DNA of 64,000 nucleotides. Origin: Linnemannia schmuckeri (taxonomy: Eukaryota; Mortierellomycota; Mortierellomycetes; Mortierellales; Mortierellaceae). The notes below the pieces were generated by a model, which saw only the letters and a program-made list of their open reading frames with translations, was not told the origin of the DNA and searched no databases. A program made the position numbers and the translations under genes. Shown here piece by piece: positions 23,955 through 36,490 of this stretch. The stretch lies in the NCBI GenBank assembly GCA_029449235.1, contig JANATG010000001.1, positions 1,922,001 to 1,986,000 on the forward strand, written 5' to 3'. Each line of letters opens with the position of its first letter. Positions within the stretch are counted from its first letter, which is position 1.

Positions 23955-25544
23955 TCATACTGCAAAGCTGGAAGAATCCATGGAGAGCTTGCAAAGTCTA
24001 GAGATCAAACCGCCGAGCTGAACAAGCGAAGTGACTCCCTCCAGGATCTTCATATGCGTCAATCCAATTTCCTGGGCAAATATAATGATGAGGATGCCAC
24101 GTTAGCTTATATCCGACCAATTGCTCATAACTGCTCGCTGCACCCAAAGCAAATTGATGTGATACCTTGATATAGTCAAGCTTCATGTACTCGGGCATGC
24201 CATCGTAAAACTTGACGACCCTGAAGAGCGTTGTGATGATATCGACAGCACTGTAACCTTGGCGCCACAGCTGATGAATGCCCTGCAGGGCATTGTCCAC
24301 ATTAACCTGCAAACAGCTAGCAATAATGGCGTTGACCATGACTGGGTGAGGCTGATCGCAGACTTTGAAGACGTTCTCATCATTGACATATCCGAATCCT
24401 GACCATGTCGACTGCAAGTTGTTAATAGCCTGACGCATATCGCCCTCTGCTGTGAAAATGAGTGCCTCCAATCCTGCCGCATTGTATTTCACCTAGTCAC
24501 GTTCACGGCAATGATAATAATTAGTTGGCTTATTGTTAGAGCTTTTTCGCATAATGTCTAAACTGCCATAGGCAGACATGAATGATCGTACATACCTTCT
24601 CGGCGTCGCAAATCTCCATCAGACGTTGAAGGACCTGCTTGTCAGTCAATTTTGTGTATCGCAGCATGGCGCATCGACTCTGAATAGGTTCGATAATTTT
24701 GCTGGACTGGTTGCAGGCGAGAGCGAACCGCGTTGTGCTCGAGTAAATCTCCATAGTGCGTCGAAGTGCCTGCTGAGCTCCTGCCGTCATACTATCTGCC
24801 TCATCCAGAATAACAATCTTGTGTCGTCCTGCGGGTAATGTCACCTTCTTTTGTGCAAAGGTCTTGATCTTGTTTCGAACGACATCAATTCCACTATTGA
24901 TATCACAGGGATAAAGTGTGTTGATGTGAGTGGCTGATAAAACGAGCAGAAAGCAAAGCCTATTATCCACACGGTCCTGCTAAGGTTACTCTTACCGATC
25001 GTCTGAGGCGTTCAATTCGAGGACACCCTCCTTGAAAGCAGGACCGAGCAACTCATGAGCCAGACACAGAACACTTGTCGTTTTTCCGATACCAGGAGAT
25101 CCCTATTTTCAAAAATCCAATGAACACCGTGTAGTGTGAGCTTATTTCCATCCGCGCTAAATGTAGTGTCCTGTTCCTGGCAACACACACGACTGACGAG
25201 GCACAACACACGTACTGAGATGATCATATGTGGCATGTTTCCTTTGTTGGCGATTAACTGGAGTCGTTCGACAGTTTCTTCATTTCCGACAATATCCTTG
25301 AGCACCTCGGGTCTGTACTTTTCAACCCTACAAGAGTCCATTGACAACAACAAGCAACACCAGTTAACAATTGCGGTCTATGTCTGATTCCTGCGATTGT
25401 GCGAGTATTGAATTTAAAAGTATGAGTGATGTATTTTTACCATGGCAGTTCATAAGAGTCGACGTTTCCCTTGAACTGTGCGTTGAGGTTTGCGACCTGT
25501 GCTGCTGTTGAGGGTGCTGATGAGGCTCCGTTGCTGCTCGCCAT
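23955..25544 (-). CDS. RFC2: Replication factor C subunit 2 (clamp-loader AAA+ ATPase; yeast Rfc4 type)
   Basis: Small subunit of the pentameric RFC that loads PCNA at primer-template junctions. Exon 1 (from ATG 25544) ends with NVDSYELPW. The next exons carry VEKYRPEVLKDIVGNEETVE (RFC box II), Walker A GSPGIGKTTS, LELNASDDRG, Walker B VILDEADSM, and the SRC arginine-finger motif in IIEPIQSRCAML. The sensor-2 region is EGDMRQAINNLQST. The C-terminal collar runs to EGVTSLVQLGGLISRLCKL and stops at 23955. The exact GIDVVRNKIKTFAQKKVTLP wording is that of human RFC2 / yeast Rfc4 rather than the other small subunits. Around five short introns with clean GT-AG ends; the exon holding Walker A lies at about 25012-25104. 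Confidence 0.95.
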
Positions 25545-25805
25545 TATTTGCTACTGAGAAAGAGAGTTGAGTGATCAAAAGAGTGTGAGCGCGAAGAGAA
25601 TCTTTTTTTGTTTGTCCACGACGCCACCATTTTAGCGCTCGCGCCCCGTTGTTGCGTTCCCATTGGCTCTTTATCTTAAGGGTTTTCAACTACAGCTACC
25701 AAACCACTAACCTTACCCTGTGAAAAAAAAAAAAGAAAGAAGCGCCATCATCTACTTTATTCCCTTCCTTTCACCTCTCCACCACTTCTTATCTACAACA
25801 TCATC
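25545..25805. promoter_or_regulatory. Bidirectional promoter RFC2 / SEC72
   Basis: 261 bases between divergent starts, with an A12-rich run at about 25723-25734 just before the SEC72 leader. No specific factor site can be named with confidence. Confidence 0.45.
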
Positions 25806-26399
25806 ATGTCTGTCGTCGACCTCCAGATCACCAACGACAAGGTCGTCTGCGCCCAGCACAAGAACGAGGTCTGCTCAGAGTGCAACCAGTCCTTCCTCGA
25901 GATCAACGACCTCACCCGCCATCTCAAGTCCACCAACGGTCAAGTGCCTCCCCCAGGGGCTGTCCTCCCCCTGCGATCGCAGCAGATTGCAAAGATGCGC
26001 GAGGAAGGAAACACCTTTTTCCGCGCACAGCGTCATCAGGAAGCCATCGTCGCCTACACCAACGCCATCAACATCGCTTTTGACCGCCCCCTCTGGGAAC
26101 CCACACAGCTCGCTCGCGAGGAACTCGCCGTCCTGCTGTGCAATCGTTCGGCTGCCTATATTGCTCGCAAGGAATGGGTCAATGCATATGTGGACGCCGA
26201 GGGTGTCATCGAGTTGAAACGTCCCTGGTCCAAGGGTCACTTCCGTCTGGGCAGGGCCTTGTTCGGAATGGGACGCCTTGAAGAGGGTATCCAGGCACTC
26301 AAGCTGGGATTGATGTTTGACCCCGAGAGTGCAGAGATCCAGAAGGCCCTCAAGGAGGCCGAGACCGCCCTTGCTGCAGAGGAGGCTCAGGACGAGTAA
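25806..26399 (+). CDS. SEC72: ER post-translational translocation protein Sec72 (TPR)
   Basis: Intronless, 197 residues (yeast Sec72 is 193). The C-terminal two thirds are TPR repeats: MREEGNTFFRAQRHQEAIVAYTNAI (about residues 63-87), then LLCNRSAAYIARKEWVNAYVDAEGVI and KGHFRLGRALFGMGRLEEGI. Sec72 sits with Sec62/63/71 on the ER and receives Hsp70-bound precursors through its TPR. The N-terminus has a C15-x2-H18-x4-C23-x2-C26 pattern, a possible small metal site. Another small cytosolic TPR cochaperone is the alternative, but length and layout favour Sec72. Confidence 0.8.
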   Translation: MSVVDLQITNDKVVCAQHKNEVCSECNQSFLEINDLTRHLKSTNGQVPPPGAVLPLRSQQIAKMREEGNTFFRAQRHQEAIVAYTNAINIAFDRPLWEPTQLAREELAVLLCNRSAAYIARKEWVNAYVDAEGVIELKRPWSKGHFRLGRALFGMGRLEEGIQALKLGLMFDPESAEIQKALKEAETALAAEEAQDE

Positions 26400-27098
26400 G
26401 ATATGCGCGTGATCTATCGAATTTACAGTAAGGAAATCGACGACAACAACCTCCTGCCATCTATACCACCTCTTGCGACAACGTAAAAGCAGGAGCAACC
26501 GAACAAGCAGGCAGAGGAAGGAGTCCGCGACAGAACTAGAGAATGAGGACTGAGGAAGAAGATGAGACGAAAAAGGATAACACGAACAGGGCGCCACACC
26601 TCTTGACCTGCAGGATCTGGAATAGAGTCCCTGACGCCCCCATTGGCTTTTGCCAAATAGATAATTAAAACTCTCGCATTTGAATTTCTTGGTTACCGTG
26701 CCACAACATGTGAAGTTGCTCCTGAGAGAAGGGACGTGATTAAGAGTGGACACACCCTAAGTGGTTCCTCTCCCTCTGTCTTAGGCGTTATTCAGTTAGT
26801 GTATGTATGTGTGCGTGAAAAAATGCTGCTTTATGCTCAAGTTGTGAATGGAACCTTGGACGACGATCCGATTTGCTGCTGCAGGAGAAGTCAGGATCAA
26901 ATCCCACAGATCATTGTTCCCTCACTCTTTCTCTTTGTTCCCACATCGCCGCCCTTGCTTTCTTTTACTTCTTTCTCTGCTCTCCTCTACTTCTTCTTCT
27001 TCCTCCTCGTCTCCGCTCACATCCCACGCGCATCATTAATCCGTTCACTTCCATAGACATACATCCACCGATCCACTCTCACATACCACAGCAGAAGC
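26400..27098. other. Intergenic region SEC72 - RCC1-repeat gene
   Basis: 699 bases containing the SEC72 3' flank and the leader of the next plus-strand gene. The last ~150 bases (26930-27090) are strongly CT-rich. No RNA gene or mobile element seen. Confidence 0.4.
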
Positions 27099-30000
27099 AT
27101 GCACAGGCAAAACAACAACAGCAACAGCAGTAGCAGTAGCAATACTACCAACCAGCAAAGGACACAGCAAAAGCCTTCCTTCAGCGTCCATCCACGTCCT
27201 TCCCCTCTCCACTCGTCCCCCTCATCGCCCATATCTCCACTCTCAACCCTTCCCCCCACTCCCTCAGCCTCTGCGTCAACAAACCCCGATTACACCTTTT
27301 CGTTGGGCAAACCAGGTTCCTTCAGAGCACCGGCCACCTCTAAAGCTCACGGACAAAAGAGCACTTTCCTTCCAACAACAACAACATCAACTTCTACTCG
27401 ACCAAGCTATTATCAGCCAACTCTTGACCAACAACAGTGGCCAGCTGGAATCTACAAACGTTACGACAATGCATCTTCCACCTCGCCATATCAACGTCAA
27501 CAATCTTCTTTGTTTAACCAAGACCAGCGCCACGGGATAAAAGGTGTCGGTCCTCGTCATGAATACGCACCATCACCCTCAGACCCTTTGATTTCCCTCT
27601 TCCAGAAGATGCGTTCTCAGACTGCAGTCTACCAACATCCACCACAGAATTATATCACACCGTCCCATGCCCATTATCCCTGTACTGTTAATGCTGCGGA
27701 GGTAGCACTACCCCCTTCGCCCATCGTACATTCATCTTCAGGTATGTTTGTCGATACATCTTCGTTCGAACAGACTCAACGGGCTGCAAAGTTGGAGGCC
27801 AGACGGGGTCGGAGAGAGCTTATACGAGCCAAGGCGCAGGAGGTACGACTGGAACTGCTGGCTCTTGAGCAGATGGAGAAGGAGATGGACTCGGAACTGG
27901 ATAACGAGGGCTCGTACGACGATTTGGATCAGCTGTTCTCCCCTAGAGGCTCACCTTTTGGCTCTCAGCTCTCTCCAGCCTTGCCCTTCAGTGGACCAAA
28001 AGCTGTCTTGGAACCAACCTCCGGTCTGGTGAGGCATTCACCACTGTCGCCACACTCCGATTTGATCCGTGATGGACGCTCAAAGGAGTTTCAAGGCTTT
28101 CGGCAACGGATGCCCTCAGCAGCAGCGCGTGGCGTTTCTTCACGGTCGTCTTCGCGTTCTGGCGCCATCCACGGGGTATCTCCAATCTCTAACCTGGCGG
28201 TCGGAGCAGGGATCCGATCTCGATCAGGAACGGTCACGTCGGTCCCTTCGCCGCCTTCACCGCATTCGTCACCATCACCTCCAATCAGCCCTCTCTCGGA
28301 GTCATACACCCTGGAAGGCGTGATTGCAGAGCGCGATCGTAACGCGATCAGTACTTCGACAAAGGCACTACAAGCAAGGAAGATAGTAGGATGGAGACCA
28401 GACGTCGGCGTGCAAGATATATGGGACAATCACCTTTCTCAGGCTAAAGAAGATGAGGAGGATGAGGGGGATGGGCTGCATGGATATCTAGATGGATCTG
28501 AAGAAGGTAACACATGATAATCAATGATAGGAAGACAGCCTTTGTTACAAGGTGGCAATGGATAATGCTGACTACACTGCTCATCTTTTATGTGTATTGT
28601 AGATCTCAGAGACATCACCCTCTCGGACATGATGGCAAAAAATCTCAGCATGTTGAGCGACAGCAACGACTCAGACATTAGTAACAGCCCTATCGAGCAG
28701 GAAACAGGACACGAGTGTGATCACGACAGTGAAAAGTATTTTGACGAAGCCAACATGACCATGGCGGACAGGACCTGTATCTTCATGTCAAACTTGGAGC
28801 AAGATTTCGATCAACAACAGGCTGCCTCGGGGCGGGGGATCCCTTCATTGTTGTCCGAGACCCTCCCCGAAAATGACTACGACTTTTCGTTCATAAGTGA
28901 CACTGACATGCCACATCGCTATAGTCCAATTACCCCAAGATCAGCACTCCTCCCTCCACAAAGGAACAGCCGAGACTCTCCATGGTTACAGTCTCATCAT
29001 TCACCATTATTGACTCCTTCCGGAACCCCTGCAAAGGAATCTATCCTTGACGAGTTCCTGATGTCGCTTCCACCTTTGCCTCAGTCACCAGAGTTCAGAC
29101 GGTCACTACAGACGTCTTCAGCAGGAACTGCTAAGGATGTTATCATGGAAGAGTTCTTGAGATCACTCCCTCCTCTGCCCCACTCTCCTGGATCCCAGAG
29201 ACTCTTCCAACCTCCAACACTTGATACATTTCCTGCTCAAAAATCGATTCTGGGTGAGTCCTTGGAATCACTCCCACCTCTAGCTCAGTCGCCCGAGACC
29301 CTTCAGCTGTTTGGAGAGGACAATACAGCAGGCACAATGGGCGACTCTTTGCAAGCGGATCAGGTTGGAACTAGTCGTACTCTCCCGGTTATTGCGCCGA
29401 TCATCACCTCCAAGGAGCATTGTCAGCAGATCCTGCAGCGCCGTAAAAGTAACAGCGACCACCGACGACATATGACTCCTCACTCAAGCACCCGTTCCCA
29501 GTCCCCTCCGTCGTTGGTTTCGCCTGTGACAGGGTCCCCCTATTTTGATTTTTCTACACCGCGACCCTGTGATGACATCTCGTCGGAGCTGAGCACACCC
29601 ACTTCTGCTTATCAGTCTGCAAAAGAAGATTTTTCTTTTTCATCGACTAATCTCCAAGAACTGCTGCAAGGCAATGGTGGACTAAAGATGAACCTACCGA
29701 AACGCAGTAGTGAGTCTGGCATGAACTTATCCAGCGAGCTTATTCAAGCACCACCAGCACCGGCTCAGCAAAGCAGGAGAGCCAGGATTGAGGCGACCGA
29801 GGCGATCCTTACTGAACCCCCACGTGCACGTCAACAGCCGTTGGACATAATCATCATTCGTCCAATTAGACCCCATACCAGTTTCCTTCCCAAAGATCCT
29901 TTGTCACATCCAGAAAGTGGGAGTTCGTCTCTTTGGTCCTCATTATCTCTGACACAGTCCATCGACGCGAGACACTCAGATGGCATAGTAGGCTCATCAT

Positions 30001-31783
30001 GGTCGTGGTCGTATCCGTCATCCCTTCAGTCAAATGCTGGTTCTCTTGGGTCTGCATCTGCAGATGTGCTACCGGGGTACACTAGTGCTGAAGGAAAGAG
30101 TGTGGGTTCAAAGGGACGATTTAATAACTCGATCACCTCGTCGATAAGTATCAAGATCAAATCTCGGAGTATGTCGTCATTGACCAAGCAGCAACATGGT
30201 TGGTTGAGTTTCCAGGCCGTGGATGTTCGTATGGTCGCGTCGGGTCGATGTCATATTGTCGTTGTTGCACGGACGAATCAAGTGTATTCTTGCTGGGAGA
30301 CCAATACTGACGAGCTGTCAGACTCTAGACTGCCATCGACGCCGGGCGCCTGTGACCAGGATATTGAGACTACGCTGGGAAGGAGTATCAATGCGGACAA
30401 TGGAGCAGGGTATGTTCAGGATACGGCCCTTCATCCAGTCCTTGTCGAGATTGATGGGATGGACGCGTTAGAGTCACCTATTGTGAAGATTGTGTGCTCC
30501 GACAGCGCAACTTTTTTGCTGACAGAGGCAGGTGATCTGTGGGGATGGGGCTGTTTCGAGGTAAGCACTCAAGTTTGAAGATATGATGACTGTAGGAGCG
30601 TTATGTGTTGAGATTTAACCATTATTGAACTGACATGTCCTCTATTACTTTCATTTGATAGGACTTGAGTGGGAACAAGGTTGGCCTGCTCCACCAAGAG
30701 TCTGCTTCCCGACCTATCCAGATCTGCTCACACAGTCAGAGCATCAAGGACGTAGTCTGTGGCAAGAACCATGTCTTGATCCTCAACGCTGCAGGGGATG
30801 TGATCTCCTGGGGCTCTAACGAGTACGGTCAACTCGCGCGGTTGCGTACACCATCTCACTCGCCATTGCTCAGCGGTGAGGCGGCTTTTGACCTCTCGCC
30901 TCACTTTGTCGAAAACCTGCCAGTCAACATTCTCGGAATTGGAGCCAACAAAACTGGGTCGTTTGCTTGGGATCAGGATCATCTGTATGCGTGGGGCGAT
31001 AACACCTTTGGCCAGCTCGGGTACGAATCAACTATGAGCTCGACATCTCGTCGATGGAAGCAGTCTATCAGCAGTACTGGGACTCGCGAAGGGCAAGAGA
31101 TTGTAGGTGTTCCGAGATCGGTCGCTTTGCATTGGAAGGGTAGGTCGATCAAGCAGGTGTTGGGGGGACTGAGACATACTGTGATTCTGTCGAACTCGGG
31201 ATTGATTATCACGATGGGCGATAACGAATTTGGGCAGTTGGGCGCTACTGCTCGATCGACAGCGTCGACCGCGATGCTGAGTTCCGGATCGACATCTCCT
31301 TTATATCCAAGCCACAGTCATCATCTCGGGCATTCACCGCTTTCGTCTCCCAGCAGTTTGTCAATGAACTTTGAAGGCCACATCTCATCATCCTCTGATA
31401 TCAGTGGCGACGGCATCTCATCGTCAGGGTCATCAAGATTCCGATCCCGCCGTTTGAACCCAACATTGATCAACGTCGGTCTCAGAGTCAAGGAGATCAG
31501 TTGTGGAGACTTCCATACAGTGATATGCTGTGAAAGTGGACAGATGTACACCTGGGGCCAAGGATTTGAAGGCATTCTTGCGATTCACAATGTTTCCAGT
31601 GTCAAACAGCAGCAGCAACAGCAGCGAGAAGGGGTTCCCCCTTTGGAGATCATGGATGACGGCAGCATGCCACCGAGGACGGTTCACTTTGATTCACCTT
31701 CGGCTTGGGGCAAGGCGCGTAAAGTGGTCTCTGTCTCCACGATGCGATATGGTGTGTCGCTTGCCCTAGTATCAAGTGTATAA
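27099..31783 (+). CDS. Large RCC1-repeat (beta-propeller) protein with disordered N-terminal region
   Basis: Three exons (27099-28506, 28603-30560, 30662-31783) close in phase to 1495 residues. About the first 1000 residues are low-complexity (Gln/Asn, Ser/Pro), with a charged helix at about residues 218-262. Three consecutive ~33-36-residue repeats built on SLPPLPxSPE lie at nucleotides 29034-29340. The C-terminal ~450 residues carry RCC1-type blades: LWGWGCFE, VISWGSNEYGQLAR, LYAWGDNTFGQLGY, IITMGDNEFGQLGAT and MYTWGQGFEGIL. RCC1 propellers serve as Ran GEFs or as protein and chromatin interaction platforms. The long tail and divergent blades argue against RCC1 itself. The specific role is unknown. 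Confidence 0.85.
29034..29340 (+). repeat. Three in-frame protein repeats (SLPPLPxSPE type)
   Basis: Within the RCC1-repeat gene, three units of ~33-36 codons begin at about 29034, 29133 and 29238. Each has a hydrophobic-acidic lead (ILDEFLMS, IMEEFLRS, ILGESLES) then LPPLPQSPE, LPPLPHSPG or LPPLAQSPE. They look like tandem short linear motifs. Confidence 0.75.
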
Positions 31784-31960
31784 ATCTCTGTCCTGTTCGA
31801 ATGGGCGAAGTCCTGAAGTCAATGTTCATAGCAAATAGCAGTCCCATCTTTCAAGCCACTTACTTTTTTTTTTTTTTGCCATCAAGTAAACACAAAACGG
31901 TGCTTTGCACATTGTACTCGTCTCATTCTCCATCAACCAACCAGAAAAACATACACCACA

Positions 31961-32667
31961 ATGCCCACCGTTCGCAAGCGTCGCACCATCAAGACCCCTT
32001 CGCGCAAGGTCACCCGTAAGACTGCCAACAAGCACAAGCGCAAGGTCAATGTCATCGGCAACAAGATCATCCGTGAGAACTGGGACAAGAAGGCCACCCT
32101 CCGTCAAAAGTATGCTTCTCTTCTCTCCTCTTTTATTATTGCTCATCTCGAAGCAGCTAGTTATCAATGAATGCCATTTGCTAAACTTTTTTTTTGTTGA
32201 TACGAATTAGCTATGCTCGTTTGGGACTGTTGCAGTCATTGAACGGAGTGACAGGAGGCATTGAGGTCAAGAACGAGGAAGAGCTCATGGAGAACGAACA
32301 GAAATCCCTTGAGGAACTCGCGGAATCTCTGACCGCCGAACAAGGAATCATTCAGCGCGACGATGCCGGAAACATCATCAACGTCATTGTCGGAAAAGTC
32401 AAGTCCAAGGAGGAGTTGGCCGAGATTATGGAGCGGGATCATGAGCCCGTCAAGGCCAAGACTGATGTTGTTCGGGCACTCGAGGCGCAGGCCGCTAATG
32501 TGTTGAAGGTGGAGCGGTACCAGTCGGACGGAGAGTTGGTCTGGGCGGCCAAGTTGGTCGAGAAGTATGGGGATGATTACGAAAAGATGTTTTGGGATCG
32601 CAAGTTGAACCCTAACCAGCAGACTGCCAAGCAGCTCAAGAAGCGCATTGCTGCTCTCTTGGCTTAA
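31961..32667 (+). CDS. NOP16: 60S ribosome biogenesis protein Nop16
   Basis: Two exons (31961-32109 and 32211-32667, GT-AG, phase closing at Q-N-YARLGL) give 201 residues. The basic N-terminus (MPTVRKRRTIKTPSRKVTRK) and NVIGNKIIRENWDKKATLRQNYARLGL are the Nop16 signature. The C-terminus has WAAKLVEKYGDDYEKMFWDRKLNPNQQT, the family's second conserved block. Nop16 binds pre-60S particles and 25S rRNA in the nucleolus. It is only 177 bases from the stop of the preceding same-strand gene, so the promoter is compact. Confidence 0.94.
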
Positions 32668-33150
32668 ATCTGCGAGGAAGGGAGCGAGACTATCAACCTT
32701 TACACATTTTTCCACTTATTACTTTGTACCATAGAAACAATCATCCACTCCAAAAAGAAATGCATTCCATTATCAAACAACCCTTTTTTATTTTTATGTG
32801 GCAATAGGATGCGAGTGTGTGATGCACATGGACGAGTGGTTTCTCTGCGACTAAAATATCTCCCTTTTTAATTTGCTTTGCAGCCCGTGCGATTGAAGTA
32901 TTTTCCCATTCTTTGCTAATTGCTCTTTTTGGATGCGATCATCTGTCAACCTTCAGCCCTTGTTATTTTTCTTTCCCTTCCTTTTCTTTCGCCCCACACC
33001 GTTCTTCTTTCTCTTCCTTCATCCTTTTCTTTTCCTCATACTCTTGCCTCCCACTCATAATCTCGCTACCTTAACGACCCAACAACCAAAACTAACAAAC
33101 ACCGCAGCCAACTTGTGATACAGAAACAAAACACATAAACTTCCTCGGCC
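32668..33150. promoter_or_regulatory. Intergenic region NOP16 - ATG15
   Basis: 483 bases. The half next to ATG15 (about 32960-33060) is CT-rich on the sense strand. No gene seen. Confidence 0.4.
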
Positions 33151-35515
33151 ATGCTTCGGCAGAGCGCTTCTACCACCTTCACCTTCCCTGTTCTCTTCCT
33201 TGCCCTCCTCTTCTTGACGTTAGCCCCTCTCCTCGCATCACCTTACCCGTTCCGTCTTCCCTTCTTCAAACCCTCCACAGAACCACCCCCACCACCACAG
33301 GACGCCTCCTTCCCACAACAACAGCAACAGCAACATACTTTCCAACCACCAGGTCAACACAATGATCCTCAACGTATGAAAGGACCTCAACTCCCAGGAC
33401 AGGATCGCCCAGACTCGGTGCTGACCCTTCGACACATCCTCCACCACGGAGGCCACAAATACCCAAAACTGTTTCGACAGCTGGATCTGTCACCTGTCGA
33501 CATCCTTCTCACAGAGCTCCTTACCGGCGAGTCGTTGACACATCGTCTCAAAGTCAAGACCACCACCACCATCAAGCCACACGAGAACCAAGACGACGAC
33601 TCGGCACCATCAGCAGCGTCTGTAAAGCAAAAGTGGAGGAAGGAGTGGAGGGGGAAGAAGAGAAGTCAAGGGTTTAGATCAATGGGTCTGACAGAAGACC
33701 AGTCGTTTGGACCCGATAGTTATCGAAGAGAGGTGGTCGATGCGCCCGATGTGACGGACAAGGAGACGATTGTTCAGTTGTCCAAGATGAACTACAATTC
33801 GTATACTGAGGTTGCTAGTCCTGGATGGTATGACCTTGAAGGCAACTGGGGCGTGGTAAGTTTTTTTTCTTTCTTGCTGAAAAAGTCGTTTGTTGTTTAT
33901 TTTGTTATGTCATATGCAGTAAGGCGAGATAAAGAAACTATTTTGACAGCGACATTGAGCCAATGGGTTGGGACATGTGGGCGCCTCGTCCCGCCTCACT
34001 GCCCCTGTGTACTAAAGACTTGCATGCGATCAATCCACGACCCCATCAACAAAGAAGCATTACACTCGGGAGAACTAGCCGAAAAAGCCAAGACAACGAA
34101 AAAGAAAGGGGAGGACGATAAAAAAGCCAGAGATTGTTAACCCTTTTTTCTTTTATTATTTATCGATTTTACTAGAATTCGACGTTTGGATGGGAGGAGG
34201 ATGGGGTTAGGGGTCATGTGTTCTCGTCAGCAGATAACACCACGCTTATTATCGCCATCAAGGGTACTTCTGCCGCCATCCTGGGTGGAGGTGGTAGTAC
34301 CGCTACCCGCGACAAGATCAACGTAAGTTTTCTCCTTTTTGGTTATTTTTGCTTATGAGACAAGCGTTGGTTGGTTTTTTTTTTTTTTCTCTCGTTTTGC
34401 CCTTCACATTTCGCCATTTGTGATTTGTAACAGAAAGAAAGAATGAAAAGAAGGGAAGGAAAAGGTGGAAGTATATAGAGGAATTTAGGGGGGGATGTTG
34501 ATGAGAGGGAGCATTACCTTTACTACCTTTTATGTTGATGATGTGCGATGTGCGCCTTGTCATGCATGCTGCCTTTGTATGGTGCGCTCTTTCGCTCTTT
34601 CGTGTTCTGTTTTTGTGTAGCAATAAAGAAGGACATCTACTTTTTTGCTTTCGTTGGGGAGAGAGAGGAAGAGGGTTTAACCAGTTGACCTAATGTCGTA
34701 ACCATATTTCTTCTTCCTTTTCTTCGTTGTTATCCATCTGATTGTAGGACAACCTGCTGTTCTCGTGTTGCTGTGCAAAAGTCGACCGGACATGGAGAGG
34801 CGTTTGTGACTGTAACACGGGCGGATATCGGTGTGACCAGACCTGTATCGAGAACTCTGTGAACTCTGACGACGCCTACTACAACATCGCCATGGTAACC
34901 CTCTCCCCCTCCTTTCTCACCATTTGTCAAAGCAGCGTATCAACTCTCAGGAAACATAACTGCTACATTCAGTGTACTAGAACGGAGAAAGACTGTTTTC
35001 TAACGACTCCGCTTCTCACTTTGCTATGGCGAACTATATAGACGATATTGTGGGCGGTTCAGGATATGTACCCGGATAGTAAAGTCTGGCTAACAGGACA
35101 CAGTCTCGGCGGTGGAATTAGCGCTCTCCTCGGCCTAACATTCGGCGTCCCCACAGTAACCTTCGAAGTCCCAGGAGACCGCCTCGCCGCCCAACGACTC
35201 CACCTTCCCGCCCCACCAGCAATCGACTGGAACGATCTCCCACTCTTTCATATCGGTCATACCGCCGATCCGATCTTCCAAGGAGTGTGCAATGGTCCCA
35301 GGAGCGCATGTTATTACTCGGGTTTTGCGCTCGAGAGTAAATGTCATACGGGGCGGACGTGTGTGTATGATCCAGTGGGGGAGGATAATTGGAGGGTGGA
35401 TATTCGCACACATCGGTTGTTTGATACGATTGAAGGGGTGTTGAAAGTCAAGAATGTGCCGGATTGTAAAGTGGAAGTTGGCTGTGTCGATTGTGCCATG
35501 TGGGAGTATCTGTAA
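33151..35515 (+). CDS. ATG15: Autophagy-related lipase Atg15 (class 3 lipase)
   Basis: Four exons (33151-33855, 34176-34322, 34748-34894, 35042-35515), all in phase, give 490 residues. An N-terminal signal-anchor helix (TFPVLFLALLFLTLAPLLA) is followed by a Pro/Gln-rich luminal stretch, then the Atg15 landmarks LRHILHHGGHKYPKLFRQLD, MNYNSYTEV, ENLLFSCCCAK-type Cys cluster (here DNLLFSCCCAKVDRTW), and the lipase elbow GHSLGGG with nucleophile Ser at about residue 354. Cys-rich HIGHTADPIFQGVCNG and the C-terminal CVDCAMWEYL follow. Atg15 is a vacuolar phospholipase delivered through multivesicular bodies that breaks down autophagic body membranes. Introns here are 320-425 bases and ~150 bases, longer than most in the window. 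The stop is 128 bases from the convergent AP-4 stop. Confidence 0.93.
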
Positions 35516-35581
35516 ACCAAAAGCAACCTTTTTTTTCCTCGTTTCTGTCTTTTTTGCATCTTTCTTTTTTCTATGTAACAT

Positions 35582-35587
35582 AATAAA
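35582..35587 (+). terminator. Polyadenylation signal AATAAA
   Basis: AATAAA 67 bases after the ATG15 stop, inside the 128-base gap to the convergent AP-4 epsilon gene. Confidence 0.45.
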
Positions 35588-35643
35588 CTACGCACACGCA
35601 TATTTTTTTCTATCTTCCTCACTATGCTGTCGTCATTTAACGT

Positions 35644-36454
35644 TCAAGAAACGGCGAGATCAGCAATCATCAAGAACTCAGCGGCGCGCTGTTGGACTTC
35701 AATAGTCGCCAGAGAAGTAGCTGACAACATCGTCGTGTTGTTCTGTTGGCACTGTTGTCGGACAACGTTCGTGATGTTGGTGGGAATTGGGTTCGGCAGC
35801 GTCTTGACGCTCAGCTTGGTCAGTGCGGACAGAACAAATGACTGGATCAGCGGGTCTGATGTGGTGAAGTGAAGAGTAGTTAGATAAAAAAAAAGAGGGT
35901 GGTTAGAAAACGAAGTATGTACCATAGACACCCCCTTTTTCAAATATGCTATTACCTTGATTGACAAGCAAACAACGCGCAAGAGCTTCCAGCACCGAAG
36001 TCAGCTCAAACTCATTCTCTTCCTCGGTCGCGATGGCCAGCTTATCCCCAAACTCACCAAGCCCCCAAAACACAAAATAGGCAAGCGCAGGCTGGCGACG
36101 TGTAGCCGTAGAACCTAAGGCTGATGAGAGGTTGTAGTCTTCCTGAACAAGTAGCCCCATGGCCTGTCGACCCGCCAGGATAGGCAGACGCGAGTTATCA
36201 AAGCCTGGGCTCCTGGCACCTAAATAGGGCAAAGAAACGGGAGACAGAGTGGCGCAAAGGCGGGAGAACAAAGAGATGGAGAGAGGCGGGAGAAGAGAAA
36301 AAAGCGAAAGCATGTTTTTTTCTTTCTTTCTGTTAGTCGATCGTGGTCGGACATTTATCAGAGGGATACATAAATCCATGCAAGTTATTGTTCTGTTTGT
36401 CTTTTTATGTTAATGGGTCCAGCAGTATGAGCAAAGAAAAAATTGGAGGAGTTG

Positions 36455-36490
<36 letters not shown>

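Noticed and set aside
25875..26753. 292-codon minus-strand frame over SEC72
   Set aside because: Antisense to a clear TPR protein; a shadow.
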